From contig CAZEXM010000038.1 in the NCBI GenBank assembly GCA_964515915.1, positions 1 to 20,078 of the forward strand: 20,078 nucleotides of DNA, written 5' to 3'. This DNA is from JAHOYW01 sp964515915. Its GTDB lineage: Bacteria > Verrucomicrobiota > Lentisphaeria > Victivallales > Victivallaceae. The notes under the pieces were generated by a model. That model saw only the letters and a list, made by a program, of their open reading frames with translations, was not told the DNA's origin and did not search any database. Below, in pieces: positions 13,987-20,078 of this stretch. The first letter of the stretch is position 1. Each line of letters starts with the position of its first letter. A program made the position numbers and the translations under genes.

Positions 13987-14856
13987 ATGACCAGCAAAAA
14001 CAACGCAGACTTTGAAATTAACGTTTCGCCGATACCATCCGGTTTCCGGGACTTGATTATGAAGTCGGGGATGCATATTTGCTCTTATTATGAAAATGTT
14101 TCCACCGGCATACGTGTTGAGGCGGAATATCCATATAACAAAAGTGCCATGCGCAGATTTCCATATTTCGTTTTAACTCACCTGATTGGCGGGGATGGAG
14201 TGTACGCCAGCGATGAGTTAGGCAAATGGGTCGAAATGAAACCGGGAAGGGGGGTGCTGGCGACTCCTTTTGCTGATAATTTATATGGAGGGAAAAAGAA
14301 AAGTTTCATTGAAGACTCCATTGCTTTCAACGGCAGCCTGGCGCACGTTTTACTTGCGGCGGGAATAATCAAGGATGGTTTGGTTTATATCGGCAGAGAA
14401 AGGCGTTTACTGCCGATTATCAACAAACTTCGCGAGGGAAGCGTTTCAGCATTACTTGAGGCAAACGTTATGCTGCAGAGTTTGTTATTCAAACTCAAAC
14501 GCGAGCAGGTTTTGCGTCAACCCGCAGGCAGCGGGCACAAAGTTGAGCGCTTGCTGCAGAGAATCCGGGACAATCCCGGTAAATGGTGGACTGTTGCTGA
14601 AATGGCGGAGTATTGTAATATCAGCGAAAACTATTTGCGGACGCTTTTCCGCCGACACACCGGATTAGCGCCCAAAGAATACGTAGACAATTTAAAGATG
14701 AACCATGCGGTGGAAATGTTAAACAACCCGCAAATGAAGATTTACGAAATCGCCGAACGCCTGGGTTATGTGGACAATTATCATTTCATTCGCCGTTTTA
14801 CCAAAGTAATGGGGCAATCCCCCGGCAAATATCGCAAAACAATGCTGCGGTACTAA
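13987..14856 (+). CDS. AraC-family transcriptional regulator
   Basis: A 289-residue regulator with an N-terminal cupin-like sensor half (about 20-130) and a C-terminal AraC DNA-binding domain. The domain contains two helix-turn-helices: TVAEMAEYCNISENYLRTLF (about 202-221), and IYEIAERLGYVDNYHFIRRF (about 252-271) followed by GQSPGKYR, the usual end of the family. Its position head-to-head with the GH20 gene suggests it activates that gene in response to an amino-sugar-containing glycan; the ligand is inferred only from context. No strong ribosome site precedes ATG 13987. Confidence 0.88.
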   Translation: MTSKNNADFEINVSPIPSGFRDLIMKSGMHICSYYENVSTGIRVEAEYPYNKSAMRRFPYFVLTHLIGGDGVYASDELGKWVEMKPGRGVLATPFADNLYGGKKKSFIEDSIAFNGSLAHVLLAAGIIKDGLVYIGRERRLLPIINKLREGSVSALLEANVMLQSLLFKLKREQVLRQPAGSGHKVERLLQRIRDNPGKWWTVAEMAEYCNISENYLRTLFRRHTGLAPKEYVDNLKMNHAVEMLNNPQMKIYEIAERLGYVDNYHFIRRFTKVMGQSPGKYRKTMLRY

Positions 14857-14893
14857 AAGTCCAGACAAAAGTTTTTGCAGAAAAAGAGTGAGC

Positions 14894-14944
14894 ATGGGGG
14901 GAGAAGAAAAAACTTTTTTCAAAAAGTTGTTTCTTTTCCCCCAT
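14894..14944. terminator. Long stem-loop, possible terminator
   Basis: An extended inverted repeat with outer arms ATGGGGG (14894-14900) and CCCCCAT (14938-14944), and inner arms AACTTTTT and AAAAAGTT around a two-base loop. A few mismatches lie between. It sits between the araC-type and ygjP-like genes. No clean T-run follows on the plus strand, so it may act as an RNA stabiliser rather than an intrinsic terminator. Confidence 0.45.
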
Positions 14945-14995
14945 ATACTATATTATTCTGATTATTAAAAAAAACATTCAGTTTGGAATTATAAT

Positions 14996-15661
14996 ATGTT
15001 TGATAAAATTATCCGTTCAGAACGTAAAAATCTTAGTCTTCATATTGACGAATCCGGGGATGTTGTCGTCCGTGCTCCCCTGCGTATGCCTGAATCTTTG
15101 ATTGATCGTTTTGTGGTGAAAAACAGCGCCTGGATAGAAAAACATCAGACTAAAGTGCGGCAGCGTCTTGAGGAAAATCCGCCGCGCCAATTTGTGCCTG
15201 GCGATAAATTTCATTTTCTGGGCGAGGAATACGAATTGGAATTCCGGGAAAACGCGCCGAAATCAATTGTTTTGGAAGGCGGTTTCATCACGCGTCCGGC
15301 AGAAGCGGAAGATATCAAAAGACGTTTGCGCAAATGGTATCGCCATGAAGCATATTTTTATTTAACCGAACGTCTGGCAATTTACGCGGAAAAATATAAT
15401 TTACCTTACAAGGGGCTCAAAATAACTTCCGCCGCGCGTCGCTGGGGTTCGTGTACTTCAGCGGGTAATATCAATTTCCCCTGGCGCATAATGATGTGCC
15501 CCGAAAAAATCATTCATTACGTAGTCGCCCACGAAATGGCGCATCTTCTGCAAATGAATCATTCTCCCCGTTTCTGGCGGGAAGTCGAAAAAATGTGTTT
15601 CGCTTATCGGGGTAAGCGCAAATGGCTTCATGCATACGAACACAAGTTTATCGGATTTTAA
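14996..15661 (+). CDS. YgjP-like zinc metallopeptidase (M48-related, DUF45)
   Basis: A 221-residue protein of the YgjP/DUF45 family. The C-terminal zinc site HEMAH (179-183) and the third ligand H189 in MNHSPRFW are intact. They are preceded by the family block AARRWGSCTSAGNINFPWRI (147-166). The N-terminal half is beta-rich, with HFLGEEYELEF. The family is predicted to be a cytoplasmic metal-dependent peptidase, but substrates are not known. The length is normal. No good Shine-Dalgarno precedes ATG 14996. It stands alone between the stem-loop at 14894 and the tRNA-Lys gene. Confidence 0.88.
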   Translation: MFDKIIRSERKNLSLHIDESGDVVVRAPLRMPESLIDRFVVKNSAWIEKHQTKVRQRLEENPPRQFVPGDKFHFLGEEYELEFRENAPKSIVLEGGFITRPAEAEDIKRRLRKWYRHEAYFYLTERLAIYAEKYNLPYKGLKITSAARRWGSCTSAGNINFPWRIMMCPEKIIHYVVAHEMAHLLQMNHSPRFWREVEKMCFAYRGKRKWLHAYEHKFIGF

Positions 15662-15691
15662 AATAAAAGTATAATATTTTCATTTTTCAGG

Positions 15692-15721
15692 TTGATTTTT
15701 CTTTATACGGGGGCATATATT
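15692..15721 (+). promoter_or_regulatory. Promoter of tRNA-Lys
   Basis: TTGATT (15692-15697), an 18-bp spacer and TATATT (15716-15721), with the predicted start about 8 bp before the mature tRNA 5' end. A G-rich stretch lies in the spacer. Confidence 0.5.
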
Positions 15722-15736
15722 AGCATACAATTTTGT

Positions 15737-15812
15737 GCGCTCATAGCTCAGTTGGTAGAGCAGATGACTCTTAATCATCGGGTCTGAGGTTCGAGTCCTC
15801 ATGGGCGTACCA
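15737..15812 (+). tRNA. tRNA-Lys (anticodon CUU)
   Basis: A full cloverleaf can be drawn. The acceptor stem is GCGCTCA with TGGGCGT (two G-T wobbles, including the terminal pair). The D-stem is GCTC/GAGC, the anticodon stem GATGA/TCATC with loop CTCTTAA, the variable loop GGGTC and the T-stem TGAGG/CCTCA with loop TTCGAGT. Anticodon CTT at 15770-15772 reads AAG lysine codons. CCA (15810-15812) is encoded in the gene. A T-rich run follows at 15813-15837, suitable for termination. No copy of the tRNA 3' end was seen nearby, so there is no sign of an integrated island. Confidence 0.95.
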
Positions 15813-15970
15813 TTTTTTGCCTTTTTTTCTTAATCCCAATCTCAAAAATATCTTTTTACAGCTTTTTACTTTACTTGTCAGTTTCTGGCATTATATCAAA
15901 AATAGTGGGATATAGATAATAGATGAAAGTTCCTTAGTAAGTGCGGCAGTCGGGCATAAACTAATGTGGC

Positions 15971-16231
15971 TTGCCAAAGAAAATAAAACTGCATCCTAAT
16001 TATCTGGTAACATTATTTCGTTCTCATTGCGGCATTGGTATTATCGATTTTATTTCCCGCTTCCGGATTTTACACGCGCAGCGGCTTTTGGCGACTACAA
16101 ATATGAAAGTTCTGGATATTGCCTTTGATTCCGGTTTTTCATCAGCCAGCAGTTTTTATGAAGTGTTCCGGCGCAGCAGCGGACAAACTCCAAGTGAATA
16201 CCGGGAACTCAACAGTCTTTATAAACTATGA
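15971..16231 (+). pseudogene. Remnant of an AraC-family regulator
   Basis: About 86 residues remain, corresponding to the C-terminal AraC DNA-binding domain. The first helix-turn-helix survives only from LHPNYLVTLFRSHCG onward; the second is complete (VLDIAFDSGFSSASSFYEVF) with the closing GQTPSEYRE. An in-frame stop (TAA, 15962-15964) lies just upstream, and no sensor domain or first DNA-binding helix is found there. The only possible starts are weak (TTG at 15971) and lack a ribosome site. It is best read as a 5'-truncated pseudogene, perhaps once paired with the neighbouring sugar-related genes. Confidence 0.75.
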
Positions 16232-16622
16232 TTATCCATCCAGTCTGAAAACGACTATCAGATTCCTGTGTAGTGAACAAAAATGAAGAAATTCAGCCAA
16301 TCAGTCAAAATCTTTAAATGAGTTGCTTTGCCAACTCTAATGAAAAAAATGGGCTTATGACGGATAGGTAACCCTTTGAAATTATCTCCAGTTTTTCCCC
16401 GTCCACACTGTATATAAACGTCGTTTCCCAAAAAATCAGTATAGAAAATAAAGAAGTTCCGCAGAAGAAAATCTACAGAAAATTTGAGGAGAGAAAAATT
16501 ATTTTTACTTTTTTTTGCCGAATTTTATTTTCCTGCCATTGACTTTTATCTATACGTCAACTATACTATAAGATAGCGGATAGAAGCACAGTATTTTAAA
16601 AATAAATAATTGGATTTTAACA
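16232..16622 (+). promoter_or_regulatory. 391-bp leader with promoter of the GntR-type gene
   Basis: No gene is visible. The useful signal is at the end: TTGACT (16539-16544), a 17-bp spacer and TATACT (16562-16567), close to consensus, with a predicted start near 16574 and about 50 bp of leader. The promoter overlaps TATA-rich, partly repeated sequence (CTATAC at 16551-16556 and CTATACTATAAGATAG at 16561-16576) that could bind the regulator itself. The stretch before 16500 holds only short, unsupported frames. Confidence 0.65.
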
Positions 16623-17765
16623 TTGATTGAACTTGAAAAAAATATAAATTACCCGATTTATTTGCAATTAGCGGACGCTTTGCGTGAAAAAATTGATTCC
16701 GGCGGATTCGAAATTAATCAACCTCTACCGAAAGAAGTTGATTTCAGCAAAATGTTGAAGATTAACCATCTCACACTGAGAAAGGCTATGAAAACACTTG
16801 AGAGGGATGGCCGCATCTTTAGAATTCGAGGAAAAGGTACATTCATCACGGAACGAAACGTTTTTTCCATTCCCAACGAGATTGATTCCCTCGGTAAAAT
16901 CATGTGCGTGGCTTGTAGCCAGGGGATAGAAGATAGTCTGCAAGGAGCCATTTGCGCGGCATCGATGAATTTTTTTTTCAAGAAGAATCTCCGTGTAATC
17001 AGAGTAACTTCCATTTCTCCGGCTGATGAACGGAAAGGGATCAAGCGCGAACACGGCATGATATCGGGATTAATCCTGCATTCCTCGTTTGCTGCCGGAG
17101 AAGAAATGGAAAATGTGAAATACTACTCAAACGAAATGGGGATACCCGTGGTGGAGTTATCCAATATATTTGGAGGAATGATTCAACCGTTCGATCAGGT
17201 AGTCAGTGATGATTACCAAGGTGGTATGGATGTATTAAGACATTTTTTCGATGGCGGCCATACAAAAATTATCTCCATATTTCCATCCCGGCATTCAACA
17301 AAATTTTCAAAGAGATATCAAGCCTATGCAGACTTCATGACCTTGAACCACCTGAGAAAGAAAACCATTACTTTGGAACATACCGGGCACTTGAAAAGTC
17401 AGACTGTTTTGGCTTTTGAAAAAACGATTGAAATGTTCAACATGCGTCGCAATCTTCCCACTGCAATCATGGCTGCCAATGACGCCATAGCCATCGGCGT
17501 CTATCAGGCGTTGCTCAAACTCGGAGTGCGGATGCCGGAGGATGTAGAGCTAATCGGATTCGGCGATATATTCAATATTTCCAACTACCTGAAAGCAAAA
17601 AAACTGCCTATCAGCACTGTTCGAGTCGACTGTGGGAAAATCGGTCGCAAAGGCGCGGAAGTACTCTTGAAGCGTCTGGAAACGCCATCAGCACCGTTTA
17701 AAACTGTAAAAGTTCCGACAAAACTTATTCACCGTAAAACAACGAGAGGAATTATGACAGAATAA
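16623..17765 (+). CDS. GntR-type DNA-binding / LacI-type sensor hybrid regulator
   Basis: A 380-residue regulator. Residues 1-75 form a GntR winged helix (PIYLQLADALREKI, LPKEVDFSKMLKINHLTLRK, RIFRIRGKGTFI). The rest (about 85-375) is a LacI-like periplasmic-binding sensor domain with SDDYQGGMDVLRHFF, PTAIMAANDAIAIGVYQAL and VRMPEDVELIGFGD. This AraR-like arrangement is typical of sugar-responsive regulators. It must start at TTG 16623, because the conserved IELEKN...PIY start lies right there and the next ATG is too far in. A strong promoter precedes it. The prepilin-like and DUF4838-type genes 350 bp downstream are plausible targets; the effector is unknown. Confidence 0.88.
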   Translation: MIELEKNINYPIYLQLADALREKIDSGGFEINQPLPKEVDFSKMLKINHLTLRKAMKTLERDGRIFRIRGKGTFITERNVFSIPNEIDSLGKIMCVACSQGIEDSLQGAICAASMNFFFKKNLRVIRVTSISPADERKGIKREHGMISGLILHSSFAAGEEMENVKYYSNEMGIPVVELSNIFGGMIQPFDQVVSDDYQGGMDVLRHFFDGGHTKIISIFPSRHSTKFSKRYQAYADFMTLNHLRKKTITLEHTGHLKSQTVLAFEKTIEMFNMRRNLPTAIMAANDAIAIGVYQALLKLGVRMPEDVELIGFGDIFNISNYLKAKKLPISTVRVDCGKIGRKGAEVLLKRLETPSAPFKTVKVPTKLIHRKTTRGIMTE

Positions 17766-17770
17766 TTGGG

Positions 17771-17999
17771 GACAGACTTTGCTTGCAATGAGGCTTGCTA
17801 ATAATTTTGTTAAAGATTTCAAATAGAAAAAGATAAAAATAAAAAGTTACTACTCAAATATAGTTTGTAATCTCAAAGGGGAAAAACAACTAAGTAATAA
17901 TAAAAAATAATAATAAAAAATAATAATAATAAAAGAATCATTCTGTCAAAAATAATTGACTTTCGCAGAGCTCAGTCTCAGCCTAGCGCAAAGTCTGTC
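17771..17999. repeat. Region bounded by 12-bp inverted repeats, possible REP pair or MITE
   Basis: GACAGACTTTGC (17771-17782) and GCAAAGTCTGTC (17988-17999) are perfect inverted repeats bounding 229 bp. The right end includes REP-like copy B; the left end looks like a degenerate half copy in the opposite orientation (GACAGACTTTGC, then GGCT at 17792-17795). The interior is A/T-rich, including a TAA-type run at about 17894-17935. It begins 6 bp after the GntR stop codon. A chance 12-bp match is not negligible, but its coincidence with the repeat supports a mosaic element. Confidence 0.5.
17958..17994 (-). repeat. REP-like palindromic repeat, copy B
   Basis: Inverted copy of the repeat at 232-267. 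Read on the minus strand it shares ACTTTGCG, GGCTGAGACTGAGC and GCGAAAGTC, differing only in the two short spacers. The outer arms pair over nine bases with one bulged base, and that bulge is also present in copy A. It lies in non-coding DNA upstream of the prepilin-like gene. Confidence 0.65.
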
Positions 18000-18035
18000 G
18001 AAAAAAGGGCTTTAGCGAATATAAACATGTAAATT

Positions 18036-18062
18036 CTTAGGAGCTGCGAGGAAGCTGCTAAG
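18036..18062 (+). other. Hairpin in the leader of the prepilin-like gene
   Basis: Arms CTTAGGAGCT (18036-18045) and AGCTGCTAAG (18053-18062) pair at nine of ten positions around a 7-nt loop, 50 bp before the start codon. No T-run follows. It could stabilise the mRNA; no known riboswitch was recognised. Confidence 0.4.
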
Positions 18063-18112
18063 ATAAAAGTAAAGATGTCTGAAACAAAAAAACAAAAAAA
18101 TGGAGGTTTAAA

Positions 18113-18829
18113 ATGTTTTGTAATAAATTGAAAATTTTCACACTCATCGAGCTCCTCGTCGTGATCGCTATCATAGCAATCCTTGCGGCAATGTTATTAC
18201 CGGCACTGGGAAAAGCCCGGGAGGCTGCACGTAAAAGCACTTGTATCAACAATTTGAAGCAAATCCGCTCTGGATGGCAATTTTACTGTGATGATTTTGA
18301 TGGTGTTTGTTTTGGCGCCAGTTTCACAGATGCAAATGGAACAAAGGCCAAATGGTATGCGTATATCGCCTACTATACCGGACATATTTCCGAACCAGTC
18401 AATACCGTGTGGAATTCGCGTATGTATATCCCGGAAAAATATAAAATTTACCGTTGCCCGGCTGACAAAAGCAGGTACTCTAACGGCAAGATGTTAGCTA
18501 ATTACGGATTTAACGGAGTATATGCCGTCGAGTCGGTTAATAAATACGGCATGGACAAACGCAAACTTTCCAATGTCAGAAGACCTTCGGAGGTAATGTT
18601 GATGGGCGAATTCAGTAGCAACGTGGATTCGAATGGTTATCGGAACTGTAACGTTAGTCCCGGGCTTTACAATGCCTTTTTTGTTGGCAGCGCTACTCGC
18701 CATCCAAACAGAACCGCCAATTTCGCGTTCGTTGACGGACATGTGGAAAGTAAAACCTATAATGAAATTATGACAGAAGTCGGATTAACCACTAATTCAG
18801 TGATGTTTGACCGGTTGCAGAAATATTAG
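18113..18829 (+). CDS. Prepilin-like (type II secretion pseudopilin-like) protein with H-Xn-DG tail
   Basis: A 238-residue protein. It has a short basic leader (1-8) and the hydrophobic class III signal FTLIELLVVIAIIAIL (9-24) with the key glutamate E13 at mature position +5, followed by AREAARKSTCINNLKQI. These are hallmarks of type IV pilin-like proteins cleaved and N-methylated by a prepilin peptidase. The tail RHPNRTANFAFVDGH (H197, D208-G209) resembles the H-X9-DG motif of large prepilin families in Planctomycetota, Verrucomicrobiota and Lentisphaerota. Ile, not Gly, precedes the cleavage site, and the tail spacing is ten residues rather than nine. GGAGG at about 18102 is a strong ribosome site. 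The DUF4838-type gene follows after 19 bp. Confidence 0.88.
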   Translation: MFCNKLKIFTLIELLVVIAIIAILAAMLLPALGKAREAARKSTCINNLKQIRSGWQFYCDDFDGVCFGASFTDANGTKAKWYAYIAYYTGHISEPVNTVWNSRMYIPEKYKIYRCPADKSRYSNGKMLANYGFNGVYAVESVNKYGMDKRKLSNVRRPSEVMLMGEFSSNVDSNGYRNCNVSPGLYNAFFVGSATRHPNRTANFAFVDGHVESKTYNEIMTEVGLTTNSVMFDRLQKY

Positions 18830-18848
18830 ACCTTTTGGGGATAAATCA

Positions 18849-20054
18849 ATGAAAAAAATATTGATTATGACAGGACTTGCCATGTTTTTAACTGTAAATA
18901 ATTACTTATTCGCTAAAGATGGAAAAGGTAAAAATGTAATTGCCCGGAAGAGCAAAACTGAAATAGTAATTGTATTGCCGGACAAAGCAATTCCTGTAGA
19001 AAATACCGCCGCTGAAGAATTGAAGAAATTTCTTTCAGAGATTACTGGTGCGGAATTCAAAATTATCAACGAAAAGCAATTGGATTCAGGTAAAAAGGGA
19101 ATTTTTATCGGCAATACCCGGTTTGCCCACGCAGAAAGGATTGATTCTACAAAACTTAAAGCGGAAGAATCCGTTATAAAAACAGTTAATGGCAATATCA
19201 TTTTGTCAGGAGGGCGTCCCAGGGGAACTTTATATGCAGTATATAATTTTCTGGAAAACGTTCTCGGTTGTCGCTGGTATGCGCTTGATTGTACGAAAAT
19301 CCCTAAACTGCCAAATCTGACAGTTCCCACATTGAACCTTAGAATAAGTCCGGCTTTTGCCGAGAGGGATATGTATACCAACCTGCCTGCATGGTTCGAC
19401 AATCAGAAACTAACAAATGAATGGAGCTGGTTTGTCATCAGAAATCAATTAAATGGTTATGCAGCAGGTAACAGAATTTGGCTTGAAAATGGAGTTTTTA
19501 ATAAACTCTTGCCTCAAGCTGCTAATATTGGCGGAGAAATTAGCTTGCAGGGGCGTCCGCATACATTTTATCTTGATATTCCCACCAAAAAATATTTCAA
19601 AACGCACCCGGAGTATTTTTCCGAACGCAAGGGCAAACGGGTGACCAGTAACGGACGTGACGGCAATCAATTGTGTCTGACTAATCCGGAGGTACGGAAA
19701 GTGATGATTGAAGCCGTCAAAGCCCGGATGCGAAAGTCGCCGGAATGCCGGACTTTCAGGGTTTGTATGAACGATGGCGGAGGCAATGGAACACCCTGTG
19801 ATTGCGCGAAATGTACAAAATTTATGATTAAAAATGGCGGTAAGAAAAAGAATATTGGAGCGTCATCTCTCTACTTTGATTTTATAAATTCCGTTGCCGA
19901 AGGACTTCAAGATGAATTCCCTGATAATTATATTGATACGCTTGCATATATGTGGGCTAACACCCCTCCTGAAAGCATCAAATTGCACCCGAAACTCTCA
20001 ATCACCGTTTGCCTGGGGAATAGTTATAACTCAAGTTTTGCAGTTCAAATTTGA
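18849..20054 (+). CDS. Secreted DUF4838 / GH67 N-terminal-domain protein, apparently truncated
   Basis: A 401-residue exported protein. It has a signal peptide (about 1-22, ending YLFA) and a domain resembling the alpha-glucuronidase (GH67) N-terminus (about 38-150; PVENTAAEELKKFLSEITG, GGRPRGTLYAVYNFLENVLG). After this comes the beginning of a DUF4838 region (about 200 onward; KTHPEYFSER, QLCLTNPEV and the Cys-rich MNDGGGNGTPCDCAKC). Proteins of this class are usually much longer; this frame ends at TGA 20052-20054 in the middle of the domain, and the same frame stays open to the window edge. It may be a mutant or broken gene, or the boundary of a genuinely short form. It probably acts outside the cytoplasm on glycans. 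ATG 18849 has GGGGA about eight bases upstream; an earlier in-frame ATG at 18807 lies inside the prepilin-like gene and was rejected. Confidence 0.75.
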   Translation: MKKILIMTGLAMFLTVNNYLFAKDGKGKNVIARKSKTEIVIVLPDKAIPVENTAAEELKKFLSEITGAEFKIINEKQLDSGKKGIFIGNTRFAHAERIDSTKLKAEESVIKTVNGNIILSGGRPRGTLYAVYNFLENVLGCRWYALDCTKIPKLPNLTVPTLNLRISPAFAERDMYTNLPAWFDNQKLTNEWSWFVIRNQLNGYAAGNRIWLENGVFNKLLPQAANIGGEISLQGRPHTFYLDIPTKKYFKTHPEYFSERKGKRVTSNGRDGNQLCLTNPEVRKVMIEAVKARMRKSPECRTFRVCMNDGGGNGTPCDCAKCTKFMIKNGGKKKNIGASSLYFDFINSVAEGLQDEFPDNYIDTLAYMWANTPPESIKLHPKLSITVCLGNSYNSSFAVQI

Positions 20055-20078
20055 GCGAAAAACGAACGATCAAACATT

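Noticed and set aside
15737..15812. tRNA-Lys as an integration site for a genomic island
   Set aside because: No direct repeat of the tRNA 3' end, integrase gene or phage-like cluster was seen in the window.
17894..17935. TAA-type microsatellite run as a regulatory or phase-variable tract
   Set aside because: It is irregular, not in a coding region and not placed between -10 and -35 of a recognisable promoter; probably simple A/T-rich sequence.
17956..17984. TTGACT at 17956-17961 as the promoter of the prepilin-like gene
   Set aside because: No -10-like hexamer lies 16-18 bp downstream; the match is part of the REP-like repeat edge.
1..20078. CRISPR array, rRNA, toxin-antitoxin or classical anti-phage genes
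   Set aside because: No regularly spaced direct repeats, rRNA sequence or recognisable defence genes were found.

Overview
The window looks like a chromosomal segment of a Lentisphaerota bacterium, or a close relative in the Planctomycetota-Verrucomicrobiota group. This is inferred from content, not from a marker gene. The clues are a prepilin-like protein with an FTLIELLVVIAIIAIL start and an H-Xn-DG tail, a truncated-looking DUF4838/GH67N-type protein, a GntR-DNA-binding/LacI-sensor hybrid regulator, a LacI-controlled run of Gfo/Idh/MocA oxidoreductases, and flotillin-like FloA genes. No plasmid, phage or CRISPR signature was seen.

Layout. 1-649: repeat-rich non-coding DNA with two copies of a hairpin-bearing element, a REP-like palindrome and GC-rich hairpins, leading into a REP-associated tyrosine transposase (650-1354). 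1437-3846: a three-gene flotillin operon made of a short FloA paralogue, a full-length FloA and a small membrane-anchored protein with an internal repeat. 3988-7982: a LacI-type regulator with a near-consensus promoter and two palindromic operators, followed by three Gfo/Idh/MocA-like genes, probably one autoregulated sugar operon. 8032-10018 (minus): queA and a rhomboid protease, divergent from a comF-like gene (10128-10853). 10999-12006: a secreted TPR protein with an unusual phenylalanine-punctuated repeat tail. 12013-13878 (minus): a GH20-type hexosaminidase, divergent from an AraC-type regulator (13987-14856). 14996-15661: a YgjP-like metallopeptidase. 15737-15812: tRNA-Lys(CUU). 15971-16231: an AraC remnant. 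16623-17765: the GntR/LacI hybrid. 17766-18112: repeat-rich DNA. 18113-20054: a prepilin-like gene and a DUF4838-type gene that stops early, with the same frame open again to the window edge.

How the genes fit together. Three carbohydrate-linked units each have their own regulator: LacI with the oxidoreductases, AraC with GH20, and GntR with prepilin plus DUF4838. This suggests a glycan-degrading heterotroph. The rest is housekeeping (queA, comF, rhomboid, tRNA, ygjP-like) or membrane organisation (flotillins).

The least explained signals are: the paired elements at the left edge beside the transposase; a 36-37 nt REP-like palindrome present near the transposase and again, inverted, about 17.7 kb away; the repeat tail of the TPR protein; the truncated FloA paralogue with its uncharacterised partner; and the in-frame TGA at the right edge. 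All product names come from motif recognition by eye; no database search was run.
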